Positions 8,478 to 15,374 are shown, counted from the first letter of the stretch. The stretch is DNA of 26,744 nt from Nitrospirota bacterium (GCA_016212245.1 JACRGU010000063.1:1-26744), one strand, 5' to 3'. Notes: generated by a model not told the origin, from the sequence alone. Numbers and translations: made by a program.

Positions 8478-8786
8478 CTATCTTCTTCCTCCTCTGCCAA
8501 AACCACCTCTCTCCCTTGAACCACCTCTCTCACGCCTTTCCTGTGGTTTTGCCTCATTGACAACAATGTTTCTGTCCATGAAGGCATTACCGTTAAACAT
8601 GGAGATTGCCTTCTGGCTCTCCTCTTTTGTGGCCATCTCCACAAAGCCGAATCCTCTGAGCCTGCCTGTAGCTGCGTCTTTAATCAGCTTCACAGAAACA
8701 ACCTCACCTGCCTGAGAAAATAAGTCTCTCAGGTCATCCTCTGTTACCTTGAAGGAGATGTTGCCTACATAAAGCTTTGTACTCAT
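8478..8786 (-). CDS. RRM-domain RNA-binding protein, glycine-rich C-terminus
   Basis: 102 residues when started at the ATG ending at 8786. This start has a strong Shine-Dalgarno (AAAGGAGGAAGG) and places the RRM at the N-terminus as in related small proteins. RNP2 is KLYVGNISF and RNP1 is RGFGFVEM. One RRM of about 80 residues is followed by an Arg/Gly tail with RERGG repeats. Bacterial proteins of this type bind RNA and are often cold- or stress-responsive; the targets are unknown. A longer frame upstream (26 more codons) lacks a ribosome-binding site and was not chosen. The gene converges with the DUF89 gene and diverges from tsaC. Confidence 0.92.
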   Translation of the reverse strand: MSTKLYVGNISFKVTEDDLRDLFSQAGEVVSVKLIKDAATGRLRGFGFVEMATKEESQKAISMFNGNAFMDRNIVVNEAKPQERRERGGSRERGGFGRGGRR

Positions 8787-8853
8787 CCTTCCTCCTTTTA
8801 TAAATTTGGTCACATCTCTAAAGTGCCCTGAAAGAGCCTCTAAAGATAGCCTA

Positions 8854-8883
8854 ACTATGCACAATAGAAAAAGCCTTTGTCAA
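8854..8883 (-). promoter_or_regulatory. Putative sigma-70 promoter of the RRM gene
   Basis: On the minus strand, TTGACA (8878-8883) is followed after 18 bp by CATAGT (8854-8859). The predicted transcript would begin near 8847, with an untranslated leader of about 60 nt ahead of the ATG. The -35 matches consensus; the -10 is weaker. Confidence 0.5.
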
Positions 8884-8938
8884 GCAATAAATGCAAACCT
8901 TCTAACGATATTATTATTTGATATGTTACTATTTCGTA

Positions 8939-9559
8939 ATGATAGTGATAAGAATTTCTGAAACAGATATCAGGCAGGCATTACAAAAGGCCGTTGACAT
9001 ACTAAATTATGGTGGTATCATTGTATACCCGACAGAAACATTTTACGGCCTTGGTGCTAAGTTTGATATGGAAGATTCTCTAAAGCGACTTTATGAATTA
9101 AAGAAACGTCCGAAAGAAAAGGCGATGCCACTGATTATAGGTAACAAAGGATTGCTTCCTATTGTTACAGCATCTGTGAATCGCACAGCGATGTCCCTCA
9201 TGGACAGGTTCTGGCCAGGCCCGCTTACCTTAATCCTTCCTGCAAAAGAAAATCTATCAGAGTATATTACAGCAGGCACCGGTAAGGTTGCAGTCAGGAT
9301 CCCGGGAGAGTCCTTTGCACTTCAGCTTGCAAGGGCTGCAGAATTTCCTATCACATCCACCAGTGCAAACATCTCAGGTATACCACCTGCACAGGATGCG
9401 GAGACTGTTATAAGATACTTTGGAGATAAAATTGACCTTATCATTGATGGTGATCCTACCTCAGGCGGTCTGCCATCAACGATTGTGGATGTGACAGAGG
9501 ATGAAATAAAAATACTTAGAGAAGGGGTGATTAAAAAAGAGTTATTGACTTTTATTTAA
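8939..9559 (+). CDS. tsaC: L-threonylcarbamoyladenylate synthase (Sua5/YciO/YrdC family)
   Basis: 206 residues from the ATG at 8939. The enzyme makes threonylcarbamoyl-AMP for the universal t6A modification of ANN-decoding tRNAs. Motifs: YPTETFYGLGA near residue 30, LKKRPKEKAMPLII, PGPLTLIL and STSANISG, typical of the YrdC domain. It is the short form without the Sua5 C-terminal domain. A TTG at 8918 would add seven residues with no family support, so the ATG was chosen. No strong Shine-Dalgarno is seen. It reads into the cobalamin riboswitch region 18 bp after its stop, but the riboswitch probably belongs to a separate transcript. Confidence 0.93.
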   Translation: MIVIRISETDIRQALQKAVDILNYGGIIVYPTETFYGLGAKFDMEDSLKRLYELKKRPKEKAMPLIIGNKGLLPIVTASVNRTAMSLMDRFWPGPLTLILPAKENLSEYITAGTGKVAVRIPGESFALQLARAAEFPITSTSANISGIPPAQDAETVIRYFGDKIDLIIDGDPTSGGLPSTIVDVTEDEIKILREGVIKKELLTFI

Positions 9560-9577
9560 TATCTGGTTAAGAATAAC

Positions 9578-9740
9578 GCAAGTTTCAGGTGCCGAAAGGC
9601 TTAATAGGGAATCCTGTTAAATGCAGGAGCGGTCCCGCCGCTGTAACCGGGGACGAAAGCCACAACAGCCACTTGGCTTTAAAGGCTTGGGAAGGCTGGT
9701 AAGTAGGATGATCCGTGAGCCAGAAGACCTGCCTGTGACT
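9578..9740 (+). promoter_or_regulatory. Cobalamin riboswitch (upstream of btuFCD-cob operon)
   Basis: Conserved blocks in order: TTCAGGTGCC...AGGGAATCC, GGAGCGGTCCCGCCGCTGTAACCGGGGACGAAAGCC (split over 9628-9662), GCCACTTGG...TTGGGAAGGC, and the B12 box AGCCAGAAGACCTGCC at about 9718-9733. This is the standard AdoCbl-class aptamer. It is followed by an intrinsic terminator (9837-9872), so high cobalamin should end transcription before btuF. Aptamer size (about 160 nt) is normal, unlike the second copy. Confidence 0.95.
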
Positions 9741-9746
9741 GAGAGT

Positions 9747-9792
9747 TTATAGTTCGAAGTTATTAGTTCGGAGACAAAAACTTTGAACTAAA
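9747..9792. repeat. Short repeat hairpin in riboswitch 1 expression platform
   Basis: ATAGTTCGAAGTTATTAGTTCGG contains two AGTTCG units, and the downstream ACTTTGAACTA can pair with TAGTTCGAAGT across about 19 nt. It sits between the B12 box and the SD-like element at 9804. The repeat style matches the tandem arrays elsewhere. Whether it takes part in switching is unknown. Confidence 0.5.
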
Positions 9793-9803
9793 ACCCTTCC
9801 CGC

Positions 9804-9826
9804 GGAGGAAGGTGGGGATGAAGTAA
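9804..9826 (+). other. Shine-Dalgarno plus two-codon ORF (ATG AAG TAA)
   Basis: GGAGGAAGG (9804-9812) lies five bases ahead of ATG AAG TAA (9818-9826), between the riboswitch aptamer and the terminator. It may be the remains of an old gene start displaced by later insertions, or a minimal start-stop leader. CTTCC and GGAAG around CGCGGA can form a small hairpin that would cover this Shine-Dalgarno. Confidence 0.4.
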
Positions 9827-9836
9827 ATCAGGGTGC

Positions 9837-9876
9837 AATCCTCAGAATCTATTGGTTCTGAGGATTTTTTATTTTG
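9837..9876 (+). terminator. Intrinsic terminator controlled by cobalamin riboswitch 1
   Basis: AATCCTCAGAA (9837-9847) and TTCTGAGGATT (9856-9866) form a perfect 11-bp stem with an 8-nt loop, followed by TTTTTTATTTT. It is 97 nt after the aptamer and 9 nt before the btuF start region, fitting transcriptional attenuation. Confidence 0.9.
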
Positions 9877-9884
9877 GGGAAAGA

Positions 9885-10934
9885 ATGTCAAAAATAGGTT
9901 ACAAGGTAACGAAAATTTGTAATCTTCAAAACTTACTGTTTTGTCATTCCCACGGAAGTGGGAATCCAGAGAGAGCAGAATTTCCAAATAGCACCTGGAT
10001 TCCGCATCAAGTGCGGAATGACAAAAAAGAAGAATTTTTTATTTTCGGGTCGCTGACATCCGAGCGAAAATGGTATATCCTGTCTTACCTTCTTTTGCTT
10101 GTCACTTCTCAGTTGTCACTTCTCACTGCTGTTTATGCTGAACCACCAGACCGCATTCTCTCCCTTGCACCGAGCACAACAGAAATCCTTTTTGCAATGG
10201 GATTGGGGGACAGGATTGTTGGTGTCACAAACTTCTGCGATTATCCTGGAGAGGCAAAGAAAAAACCAAAGATCGGTGGGATGTCCAATCCGTCATTAGA
10301 GGCTGTTATATTGTTAAAACCTGATATTGTGATTATGACAACTGATGGCAATCCAAAGGAGTTTGAGGAGAGGCTGCGCTCATTAAAGATAAAGACATAT
10401 GTATTTAAAGCGAGACGACTTTCAGAGTTGCCACAGGGTATTAGAGATATGGGTTTAGCTCTTGGAGTAAAAGAGAGGGCAGAGACACTTGCAAAAGAGA
10501 TAGAGGATGCGATTAATAAATTTAAAGTCAGGGGTCAGGAGTCAGCACCCCCCCATCCCCCCCTTAGTAAGGGGGGGCAAAGGGGGGGTAAGAAGGTGCT
10601 CTTTATCATCTGGCCCGAGCCATTAATAGTTGCAGGCCCTGGCACTGCTATTGATGATGCAATCACTCTTCTTGATGGTGAAAATATAGCATCAAAGGCA
10701 AAGGTGCCATATCCAAAATACTCCATTGAGGAAATCATTCATCAGGCCCCGGATGTGATTTTTATTGGTAAAGGACATATAGACATGAAAAAAGTCTCAA
10801 GCGGCCTTTTGAAAAGAATAGCAGTAGTCCCGGCAGTTAAAAATGGTGCTGTCTTTTATATAAGTGATAGTCTTTACAGGCTTGGACCAAGGGTTATCGA
10901 AGGCATCGAGGAGATGGCGAAATACTTACAATAA
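9885..10934 (+). CDS. btuF: Periplasmic cobalamin-binding protein BtuF
   Basis: 349 residues from the ATG at 9885, which has a GGGGAAAG ribosome-binding site just after the terminator. Mature-type sequence starts EPPDRILSLAPSTTEILFAMG with DRIVGVTNFCDYP, PKIGG and KPDIVI, the class III binding-protein fold of BtuF, which delivers corrinoid to BtuCD. Ahead of it is a hydrophobic segment, WYILSYLLLLVTSQLSLLTA, ending VYA, a likely signal peptide. A REP element (9942-10023) is translated between the ATG and this signal peptide, giving an unusual n-region of about 60 residues. No in-frame ATG/GTG/TTG lies closer. A second insertion (10526-10600) adds a Pro/Gly/Lys segment before KKVLFIIWPEPLIVAG. 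btuC follows after 1 bp. Confidence 0.88.
   Translation: MSKIGYKVTKICNLQNLLFCHSHGSGNPERAEFPNSTWIPHQVRNDKKEEFFIFGSLTSERKWYILSYLLLLVTSQLSLLTAVYAEPPDRILSLAPSTTEILFAMGLGDRIVGVTNFCDYPGEAKKKPKIGGMSNPSLEAVILLKPDIVIMTTDGNPKEFEERLRSLKIKTYVFKARRLSELPQGIRDMGLALGVKERAETLAKEIEDAINKFKVRGQESAPPHPPLSKGGQRGGKKVLFIIWPEPLIVAGPGTAIDDAITLLDGENIASKAKVPYPKYSIEEIIHQAPDVIFIGKGHIDMKKVSSGLLKRIAVVPAVKNGAVFYISDSLYRLGPRVIEGIEEMAKYLQ
9942..10023. repeat. REP-like element 1 (82 bp, TGTCATTCC termini), in btuF N-terminal codons
   Basis: Left end TGTCATTCC and right end GGAATGACA are a perfect 9-bp inverted repeat. Each half folds alone: CATTCCCACGGAAGTGGGAAT on the left and ATTCCGCATCAAGTGCGGAAT on the right, with CCAG/CTGG inside. 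Two more members are at 13212-13285 and 14466-14558. This copy is read in frame as part of btuF. Confidence 0.92.
10099..10128. repeat. Tandem units encoding the BtuF signal-peptide core
   Basis: TTGTCACTTCTCAG followed by TTGTCACTTCTCAC: a 14-nt unit repeated, itself built from two 7-nt pieces. It encodes VTSQLSLLTA of the hydrophobic segment. Confidence 0.75.
10526..10600. repeat. Composite array + C/G palindrome in btuF
   Basis: GTCAGGGGTCAGGAGTCAG (6-7 nt units) leads into a palindrome CCCCCCTTAGTAAGGGGGG, with outer arms AGCACC (10544-10549) and GGTGCT (10595-10600). Read in frame as SAPPHPPLSKGGQRGG. The GTCAGGAGTC leader is shared with the composites in holB and cobD. Confidence 0.85.
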
Positions 10935-10935
10935 A

Positions 10936-11898
10936 ATGAAAAAGAAAATCATAATCTTAGTTATTTTATCAATCACGATATTCGTACTATCGTTATTCAT
11001 GGGGCCAAGAGTAATAAATCCTTTTGAGTTAGATGGTATAGAGAAAGAGATATTATTTTCAATTAGACTCCCGCGGGTTATGGTTGCGGTCCTTATGGGT
11101 ATTGCCCTCGGGGCTTCAGGCGCTGTGCTTCAAGGGATATTAAGAAACCCCCTCGCAGACCCTTATATCCTCGGGATATCGAGTGGCGCATCACTGTCAG
11201 CAGCATTGGGGCTCCTTTCAGGTCTTTATATCTTTGGCAGATTTACCATACCCCTTTCAGCCTTTATCGGTGCCTCTGTTGTAAGCATAGTAGTTGGCGC
11301 ATTCGGGTGGAAACGTGGTGGACTATGGCCTGAGAGGCTCCTCCTTGCGGGTGTCGGCCTGAGTTTTCTCTTCCATGCAGCTCTCATGCTCCTAATGAGC
11401 ATCTCCACTGATGAGGGTCTGAGGAGGGCAGTGCTCTGGATATTCGGAGATCTCTCGATTGCAGACTGGTCATTGATACCATATGGCTTTGTTTTTATAA
11501 TTACTGGTTTCATAATATCTATCTCAAGGGCAAAGGCTTTAAATGCACTCATCCTCGGAGACGAGCTTGCACACAGCCTCGGGTTTTCTGTCCAGAGGGA
11601 AAGGATGCTTTTATTCGTATCCATAGCTTTCATGACTGCGGCATCCGTATCACTCGGAGGTATAATCGGTTTCATAGGCCTTCTCATGCCTCATATTGCA
11701 AGATTTCTCATTGGTGCTGACAGCAGAGTTCTGATACCTGCCTCTGCTATCTGTGGTGGAGCCTTTCTCTGTATAGCAGACCTGATCGGAAAATCAATTA
11801 TGCCACCAATGGAAATACCTTCAGGGATAGTGACCGCTCTCATCGGCTCGCCATATTTCCTTTATCTTCTCAGGAGGAGAGATGTCCTTAGCATATAA
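10936..11898 (+). CDS. btuC: Cobalamin ABC transporter permease BtuC
   Basis: 320 residues from the ATG at 10936, one base after the btuF stop. An earlier ORF start (10864) lies inside btuF and has no family support. FecCD/BtuC permease with about ten hydrophobic segments. Conserved pieces include RLPRVMVAVLMGIALGASGAVLQGILRNPLADPYILGISSGAS near residues 40-85, LGGIIGFIGLLMPHIAR and the C-terminal EIPSGIVTALIGSPYFLYLL. It forms the membrane channel with BtuD and receives corrinoid from BtuF. No repeat insertions are seen. The last 17 bp overlap the btuD start. Confidence 0.95.
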   Translation: MKKKIIILVILSITIFVLSLFMGPRVINPFELDGIEKEILFSIRLPRVMVAVLMGIALGASGAVLQGILRNPLADPYILGISSGASLSAALGLLSGLYIFGRFTIPLSAFIGASVVSIVVGAFGWKRGGLWPERLLLAGVGLSFLFHAALMLLMSISTDEGLRRAVLWIFGDLSIADWSLIPYGFVFIITGFIISISRAKALNALILGDELAHSLGFSVQRERMLLFVSIAFMTAASVSLGGIIGFIGLLMPHIARFLIGADSRVLIPASAICGGAFLCIADLIGKSIMPPMEIPSGIVTALIGSPYFLYLLRRRDVLSI

Positions 11899-12658
11899 CC
11901 ACCCAATCCTTGAACTTGATAATGTCAGGTTCCTCTATTCAAGGGGCAAATCCTTTATCAATAACCTCAGCTTCTCTGTAGGCAATGGAGAGTCCATCGG
12001 GCTTTTAGGTGCCAATGGTTCGGGTAAATCAACCATCCTCAAGCTTGCAAGTGGTATATTAAAGCCATCAGCCGGTCATATAAAGCTTTGGGACAAACCC
12101 TTACAATCATACAGAAATAAAGACAGGGCAAAGTTGTTATGTTATCTTCCGCAGCTTCTCGATATATATGTGCCGTTCAAGGTCAGGGAGCTTGTGAGCA
12201 TGGGGCTTTATCCATATGATATCCCTCCAGAAATAACTGTTGATGAGGTATTAGAGATGGTCGGACTCAAAGAAAAATCAGAGACATACATAACGAACCT
12301 GAGCGGCGGAGAAAGGAGAAGGACATTTATCGCAATGACCCTTCTTCAGGGCGCAGGGCTTCTGCTTTTAGATGAACCACTTGCAAACCTGGATATAAAG
12401 TACCAATTAGAGATTCTAAGACTTTTGAAGGAATTGAAGGAGAAGAAGAATATCTCAATAATCATGGCACTTCATGACATAAATATTGCATTACAGTTTG
12501 AGAAGGTAATGTTAATTAAAGACGGAAGGATTCTCGGAGTTGGAAACCCTGAGACAGTATTGACAAATGAAATGCTTAAAGAGGCATTTGATGTGGGGAT
12601 AGAGGTAAGAAGACAGGACCTTGGAAGAGCATATGTAAGCTATGAAAATAATTTTTAG
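11882..12658 (+). CDS. btuD: Cobalamin ABC transporter ATP-binding protein BtuD
   Basis: 258 residues. ABC ATPase with Walker A GANGSGKST (residues 43-51), Q-loop YLPQ, signature LSGGERRR, Walker B GLLLLDEPLANLD and H-loop ALHD. It belongs to the FepC/BtuD/HmuV-type importers and powers BtuC. An alternative substrate such as siderophore or heme is made unlikely by the cobalamin riboswitch and the cob genes that follow. The ATG at 11882 overlaps btuC by 17 bp and lies just after AGGAGGAGAG, a good ribosome-binding site within the btuC end. No repeat insertion. Confidence 0.95.
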   Translation: MSLAYNHPILELDNVRFLYSRGKSFINNLSFSVGNGESIGLLGANGSGKSTILKLASGILKPSAGHIKLWDKPLQSYRNKDRAKLLCYLPQLLDIYVPFKVRELVSMGLYPYDIPPEITVDEVLEMVGLKEKSETYITNLSGGERRRTFIAMTLLQGAGLLLLDEPLANLDIKYQLEILRLLKELKEKKNISIIMALHDINIALQFEKVMLIKDGRILGVGNPETVLTNEMLKEAFDVGIEVRRQDLGRAYVSYENNF

Positions 12659-12675
12659 ATATAAAAGGTAACTGC

Positions 12676-13203
12676 ATGTATCTTACATCATGCAAGAAAA
12701 TAATTTTTGTCACAGGTGGTGCACGGAGTGGCAAGAGTACCTTTGCACTTAAAGAGGCATCAAAGATTTCAGGTAAGAAGGCATACATTGCAACTGCAGA
12801 AGCACTCGATGAGGAAATGAAACAAAGGATAGAAGATCATAAACGCCAGAGGGGCGATGACTGGGTTACATATGAAGAGCCATTGAAGATTGCTGAGTTG
12901 GTTGAAGAGATAAAAGGCAAATACAGCGTTATTCTGATTGATTGTCTTACATTGTGGCTATCGAATTTAATTCATGCTGATTTGAATTTTAAAGCTGAAA
13001 TTGGACATCTTATCCCATCACTGGTCACCAGTCACTCGTCACTGGTGTATATCATCTCGAATGAAGTAGGTATGGGGATAGTTCCAGAGAATGAGATGGC
13101 AAGGAGATTCAGAGATATGGCAGGACTTTTAAATCAGAAAGTCGCAGAGGTAGCAGATGAGGTATATATGGTGGTTGCAGGAACGCCGATAAAAATAAAG
13201 TAA
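12676..13203 (+). CDS. cobU: Adenosylcobinamide kinase / adenosylcobinamide-phosphate guanylyltransferase
   Basis: 175 residues, family-typical. The enzyme phosphorylates adenosylcobinamide and then transfers GMP to give AdoCbi-GDP. P-loop GGARSGKST (residues 14-22), ATAEALDEEM, the guanylylation region HKRQRGDDWVTYEEP with its His, LIDCLTLWLSNL, and SNEVGMGIVPENEMARRFRD are all present. An array (13019-13047) encodes SLVTSHSSLVY between the LSNL helix and IISNEVG, replacing the variable linker. It lies 17 bp after btuD and is followed by a REP element before cobT. Confidence 0.95.
   Translation: MYLTSCKKIIFVTGGARSGKSTFALKEASKISGKKAYIATAEALDEEMKQRIEDHKRQRGDDWVTYEEPLKIAELVEEIKGKYSVILIDCLTLWLSNLIHADLNFKAEIGHLIPSLVTSHSSLVYIISNEVGMGIVPENEMARRFRDMAGLLNQKVAEVADEVYMVVAGTPIKIK
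13019..13047. repeat. Tandem/inverted CACT array in cobU
   Basis: CACTGGTCACCAGTCACTCGTCACTGGTG, split as CACTGGT, CACCAGT, CACTCGT, CACTGGT: four 7-nt units beginning CAC. CACCAGT (13026-13032) can pair with ACTGGTG (13041-13047). Read in frame. Confidence 0.8.
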
Positions 13204-13211
13204 CCGTTTTT

Positions 13212-13285
13212 TGTCATTCCCGTGCAGGCGGGAATCCAGAGTTTTTAAATAAGGCACTGGATTCCGCATCAAGTGCGGAATGACA
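13212..13285. repeat. REP-like element 2 (74 bp), cobU-cobT spacer
   Basis: TGTCATTCC at the left and GGAATGACA at the right, with CCCGTGCAGGCGGG and TTCCGCATCAAGTGCGGAA half-hairpins and CCAG/CTGG internally. The right half (CTGGATTCCGCATCAAGTGC...) is identical to element 1. It is intergenic. No terminator T-tract follows. Confidence 0.92.
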
Positions 13286-13313
13286 AATTTAAAAACCTTA
13301 CAAGGAGGCACGA

Positions 13314-14435
13314 ATGGATTTACTAAATACAATCATAAGCAATATCAAAACTATAAACAAAGAATGGTATTCGATTGCCCAACAAAGGCTTGATAATCTC
13401 ACAAAACCACAGGGAAGTCTTGGAAGACTTGAGGAGTTCGCAAGAAGGCTTGTGGCTATTACAGAAAACACTATGCCTGTGCTTGATAAAAAGGTAATCT
13501 TCACGTTTGCAGGTGACCATGGAGTCGCTGAAGAAGGTGTTTCGGCCTTTCCAAAGGAAGTTACAAGGCAGATGGTATTCAATTTTTTAAATTGTGGTGC
13601 TGGAATAAATGTCCTTGCAAGACATGCAGGGGCAGAGGTCGTTGTAGTAGATATAGGCGTTGATTATGACTGGGGACTGTCCCAAGATTTACGGGCGAAG
13701 CGAAGCGAAGCCGTAGAATCGGGACTGTCCCCTTACGGTCCCACAGCCTTCATTTTAAAAAAGGTCATTAGTGGGACAAGAAATATGAGGAAGGGTCCTG
13801 CCATGACAAGGCAGGATGCAGAACAATGCATTAATGTCGGAATTGAACTTGCAATCGAATATGCACAGAAGGGATATAAAATATTTGGGACTGGAGAGAT
13901 GGGTATTGCGAACACAACACCATCGTCTGCAATAGCAGCAGTTCTTACAGACAAGCCTGTATCAGAAATAACAGGTAGGGGCACAGGGATAGGGGATGAG
14001 GTATTAAGGAATAAAATCAGGGTGATTGAAGACGCAATTTCTCTGAACAAACCGAATCCTTTAGACCCATTAGATGTCCTTGCTAAAGTTGGAGGAGCTG
14101 AGATTGGGGGAATTGCAGGAATAACCATTGGTGCAGCAGCAAACAGGATTCCTGTTGTCATTGATGGCTTTATATCAACTGCTGGAGCCCTCATCGCATA
14201 CTGCATAGAGCCCAAGACAGAGGATTATATGTTTGCTGCTCACAATTCAGTGGAGATTGGGCATAAGGCAATGCTTGAGAAAATGGGATTAAAACCTATC
14301 CTTGACCTTAACCTGAGACTCGGTGAAGGTACAGGGGCCGCCCTCGCAATGCTTATGATAGAGGCAGGGCTGAAGATATACAAGGAGATGGCAACATTTG
14401 GAGAGGCAAGGGTATCAAATGAAATTCAAAATTAA
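13314..14435 (+). CDS. cobT: Nicotinate-nucleotide--dimethylbenzimidazole phosphoribosyltransferase
   Basis: Activates the lower-ligand base to its alpha-ribotide. 373 residues, about 20 longer than usual. KPQGSLGRLEE near the N-terminus, TFAGDHGVAEEGVSAFPKEVT, GEMGIANTTPSSA, GRGTGIGDE and the C-terminal NLRLGEGTGAALAM with the catalytic Glu (about residue 338) are intact. The extra length comes from an insertion (13672-13742) encoding about 22 residues between VVVDIGVDYD and ILKKVISGTRNMRKGPAMT, at the known variable loop. Start ATG has AAGGAGG upstream. REP elements flank the gene on both sides. Confidence 0.96.
   Translation: MDLLNTIISNIKTINKEWYSIAQQRLDNLTKPQGSLGRLEEFARRLVAITENTMPVLDKKVIFTFAGDHGVAEEGVSAFPKEVTRQMVFNFLNCGAGINVLARHAGAEVVVVDIGVDYDWGLSQDLRAKRSEAVESGLSPYGPTAFILKKVISGTRNMRKGPAMTRQDAEQCINVGIELAIEYAQKGYKIFGTGEMGIANTTPSSAIAAVLTDKPVSEITGRGTGIGDEVLRNKIRVIEDAISLNKPNPLDPLDVLAKVGGAEIGGIAGITIGAAANRIPVVIDGFISTAGALIAYCIEPKTEDYMFAAHNSVEIGHKAMLEKMGLKPILDLNLRLGEGTGAALAMLMIEAGLKIYKEMATFGEARVSNEIQN
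13672..13742. repeat. In-frame insertion in cobT flanked by GGGACTGTCCC direct repeats
   Basis: GGGACTGTCCC at 13673-13683 and again at 13721-13731, 48 bp apart. Between them is ACGG-GCGAAGCGAAGCGAAG-CCGT, a hairpin whose loop holds three GCGAA/GCGAAG units. A third related piece, TTACGGTCCC, ends the region. It encodes a non-conserved loop in CobT. Confidence 0.82.
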
Positions 14436-14460
14436 AAATTCAAAAGTCAAAATTAACATA
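14436..14460. repeat. AT-rich tandem units after cobT
   Basis: AAAATTCAAAAGTCAAAATT-type units of 7-9 nt directly after the cobT stop, similar to the TTCAAA arrays in cobQ and btuB. No function visible. Confidence 0.5.
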
Positions 14461-14465
14461 TGTTG

Positions 14466-14558
14466 TGTCATTCCTGCCCCGCATCGGAGTGCGGGGTAAA
14501 CTCCAGCAGGAATCCATGAATCTAATTTTTCTGGATTCCCACTTTCGTGGGAATGACG
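14466..14558. repeat. REP-like element 3 with nested hairpin, cobT-cobS spacer
   Basis: Ends TGTCATTCC and GGAATGACG. The left half-hairpin ATTCCTGC/GCAGGAAT is interrupted by another hairpin, CCCCGCA/TGCGGGG (14477-14497), so one small palindrome appears to sit inside another. The right half is TTCCCACTTTCGTGGGAA. Longer (about 92 bp) than elements 1 and 2. Confidence 0.88.
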
Positions 14559-14582
14559 GACAATGAGTATTTTTAAATATTT

Positions 14583-15374
14583 ATGATGAAACACTTAATA
14601 CTTGCATTTCAATTTCTGACGATAATACCAATAAGGGTGAACACGGGCATTAGCGATGCTGATATTGCCAAAAGCTCATCGGCCTTTGTCATAGTCGGCC
14701 TTATTCAAGGCATACTGCTTATAGCTACTGACTATATATCTGGTATGGTCTTTCATCCTGACCTTGTTATAGGGATAATCCTGCTTGTGCTTGTCTTATC
14801 TAACGGAGGTTTTCATCTCGATGGGCTTGCAGACACCTTTGATGCCATTGCGGCAAGAGGAGATAAAGAGAAAAAACTCTCGATAATGAAGGACAGCACA
14901 ATCGGCCCCATAGGTGTAATAGCGATAGTTCTTGCACTTCTACTGAAGTTTCTTGCTTTAAATGGTTTGTCTCACTTTCCACTTTTCACTTTCTACTTTT
15001 CACTTTTTCTGATGCCAATACTGCCAAAATGGACCATGGTCATATCAATGTTTTATGGTAAACCGGCAAGAGAGGATGGACTTGGAAGGATTTTTATAAA
15101 CAGAATCAGCTTTAAAGAAATTGCCATTTCCACCTTAATACTTTTTCTGTTATTAATATTGTTGCAGGTATTCTTCAGTCGTTATATGTCAAACACCCAA
15201 TATGCCTTTTATGCGGTTTTGCTGGTAACAATGTATTTTTTCTGCCGCGTATGGGTCAATTTCTTCGATAAAAAATTTGGCGGGCTTAACGGAGATACAC
15301 TTGGTGCAATTAGCGAAATTACAGAGATAATCTTTTTATTAATGGTGATAGTATGGTCACGACTCTTTATTTAA
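14583..15374 (+). CDS. cobS: Adenosylcobinamide-GDP ribazoletransferase (cobalamin synthase)
   Basis: Integral membrane enzyme joining AdoCbi-GDP and alpha-ribazole(-phosphate) to make the final cobalamin. 263 residues with six to seven hydrophobic segments. NGGFHLDGLADTFDA and KDSTIGPIGVIA are the conserved acidic motifs; GLNGDTLGAISEITEI marks the C-terminal block. Two consecutive ATGs (14583 and 14586) are possible starts. Codons from an array (about 14970-15012) make up the hydrophobic segment SHFPLFTFYFSLFLMP between conserved blocks. The gene overlaps cobC by 22 bp. Confidence 0.95.
   Translation: MMKHLILAFQFLTIIPIRVNTGISDADIAKSSSAFVIVGLIQGILLIATDYISGMVFHPDLVIGIILLVLVLSNGGFHLDGLADTFDAIAARGDKEKKLSIMKDSTIGPIGVIAIVLALLLKFLALNGLSHFPLFTFYFSLFLMPILPKWTMVISMFYGKPAREDGLGRIFINRISFKEIAISTLILFLLLILLQVFFSRYMSNTQYAFYAVLLVTMYFFCRVWVNFFDKKFGGLNGDTLGAISEITEIIFLLMVIVWSRLFI
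14970..15012. repeat. TTTCACTTTTCAC-type array in cobS membrane segment
   Basis: Units CTCACTTTCCACTTTTCACTTTCTACTTTTCACTTTTT, 8-10 nt each and built on CACTTT. Read in the frame that gives Phe/Leu/Ser/Tyr, so the insertion forms a plausible membrane helix. Confidence 0.75.

Noticed and set aside
8500..8540. Direct repeat ACCACCTCTCTC in the RRM gene as another inserted array
   Set aside because: It encodes RERGG repeats in the Arg/Gly tail that is normal for this protein type.
8787..8864. Longer N-terminus for the RRM protein
   Set aside because: The upstream start has no ribosome-binding site, whereas the ATG at 8786 has a near-perfect one and the RRM begins right there.
8877..8914. Plus-strand promoter for tsaC (TTGTCA with an AT-rich -10)
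   Set aside because: No -10 hexamer of reasonable match at 16-18 bp spacing.
10864..10935. Earlier btuC start inside btuF
   Set aside because: The 24 extra codons overlap conserved btuF C-terminal codons and the next ATG fits the family N-terminus.
11226..11687. 153-codon minus-strand ORF in btuC
   Set aside because: Shadow of btuC, which has conserved permease motifs throughout.
13212..13285. REP element 2 as a terminator between cobU and cobT
   Set aside because: Strong stems but no T-tract follows, and the operon logic requires readthrough.
13733..14215. 160-codon minus-strand ORF in cobT
   Set aside because: Shadow of cobT, whose motifs are continuous; no ribosome-binding site.
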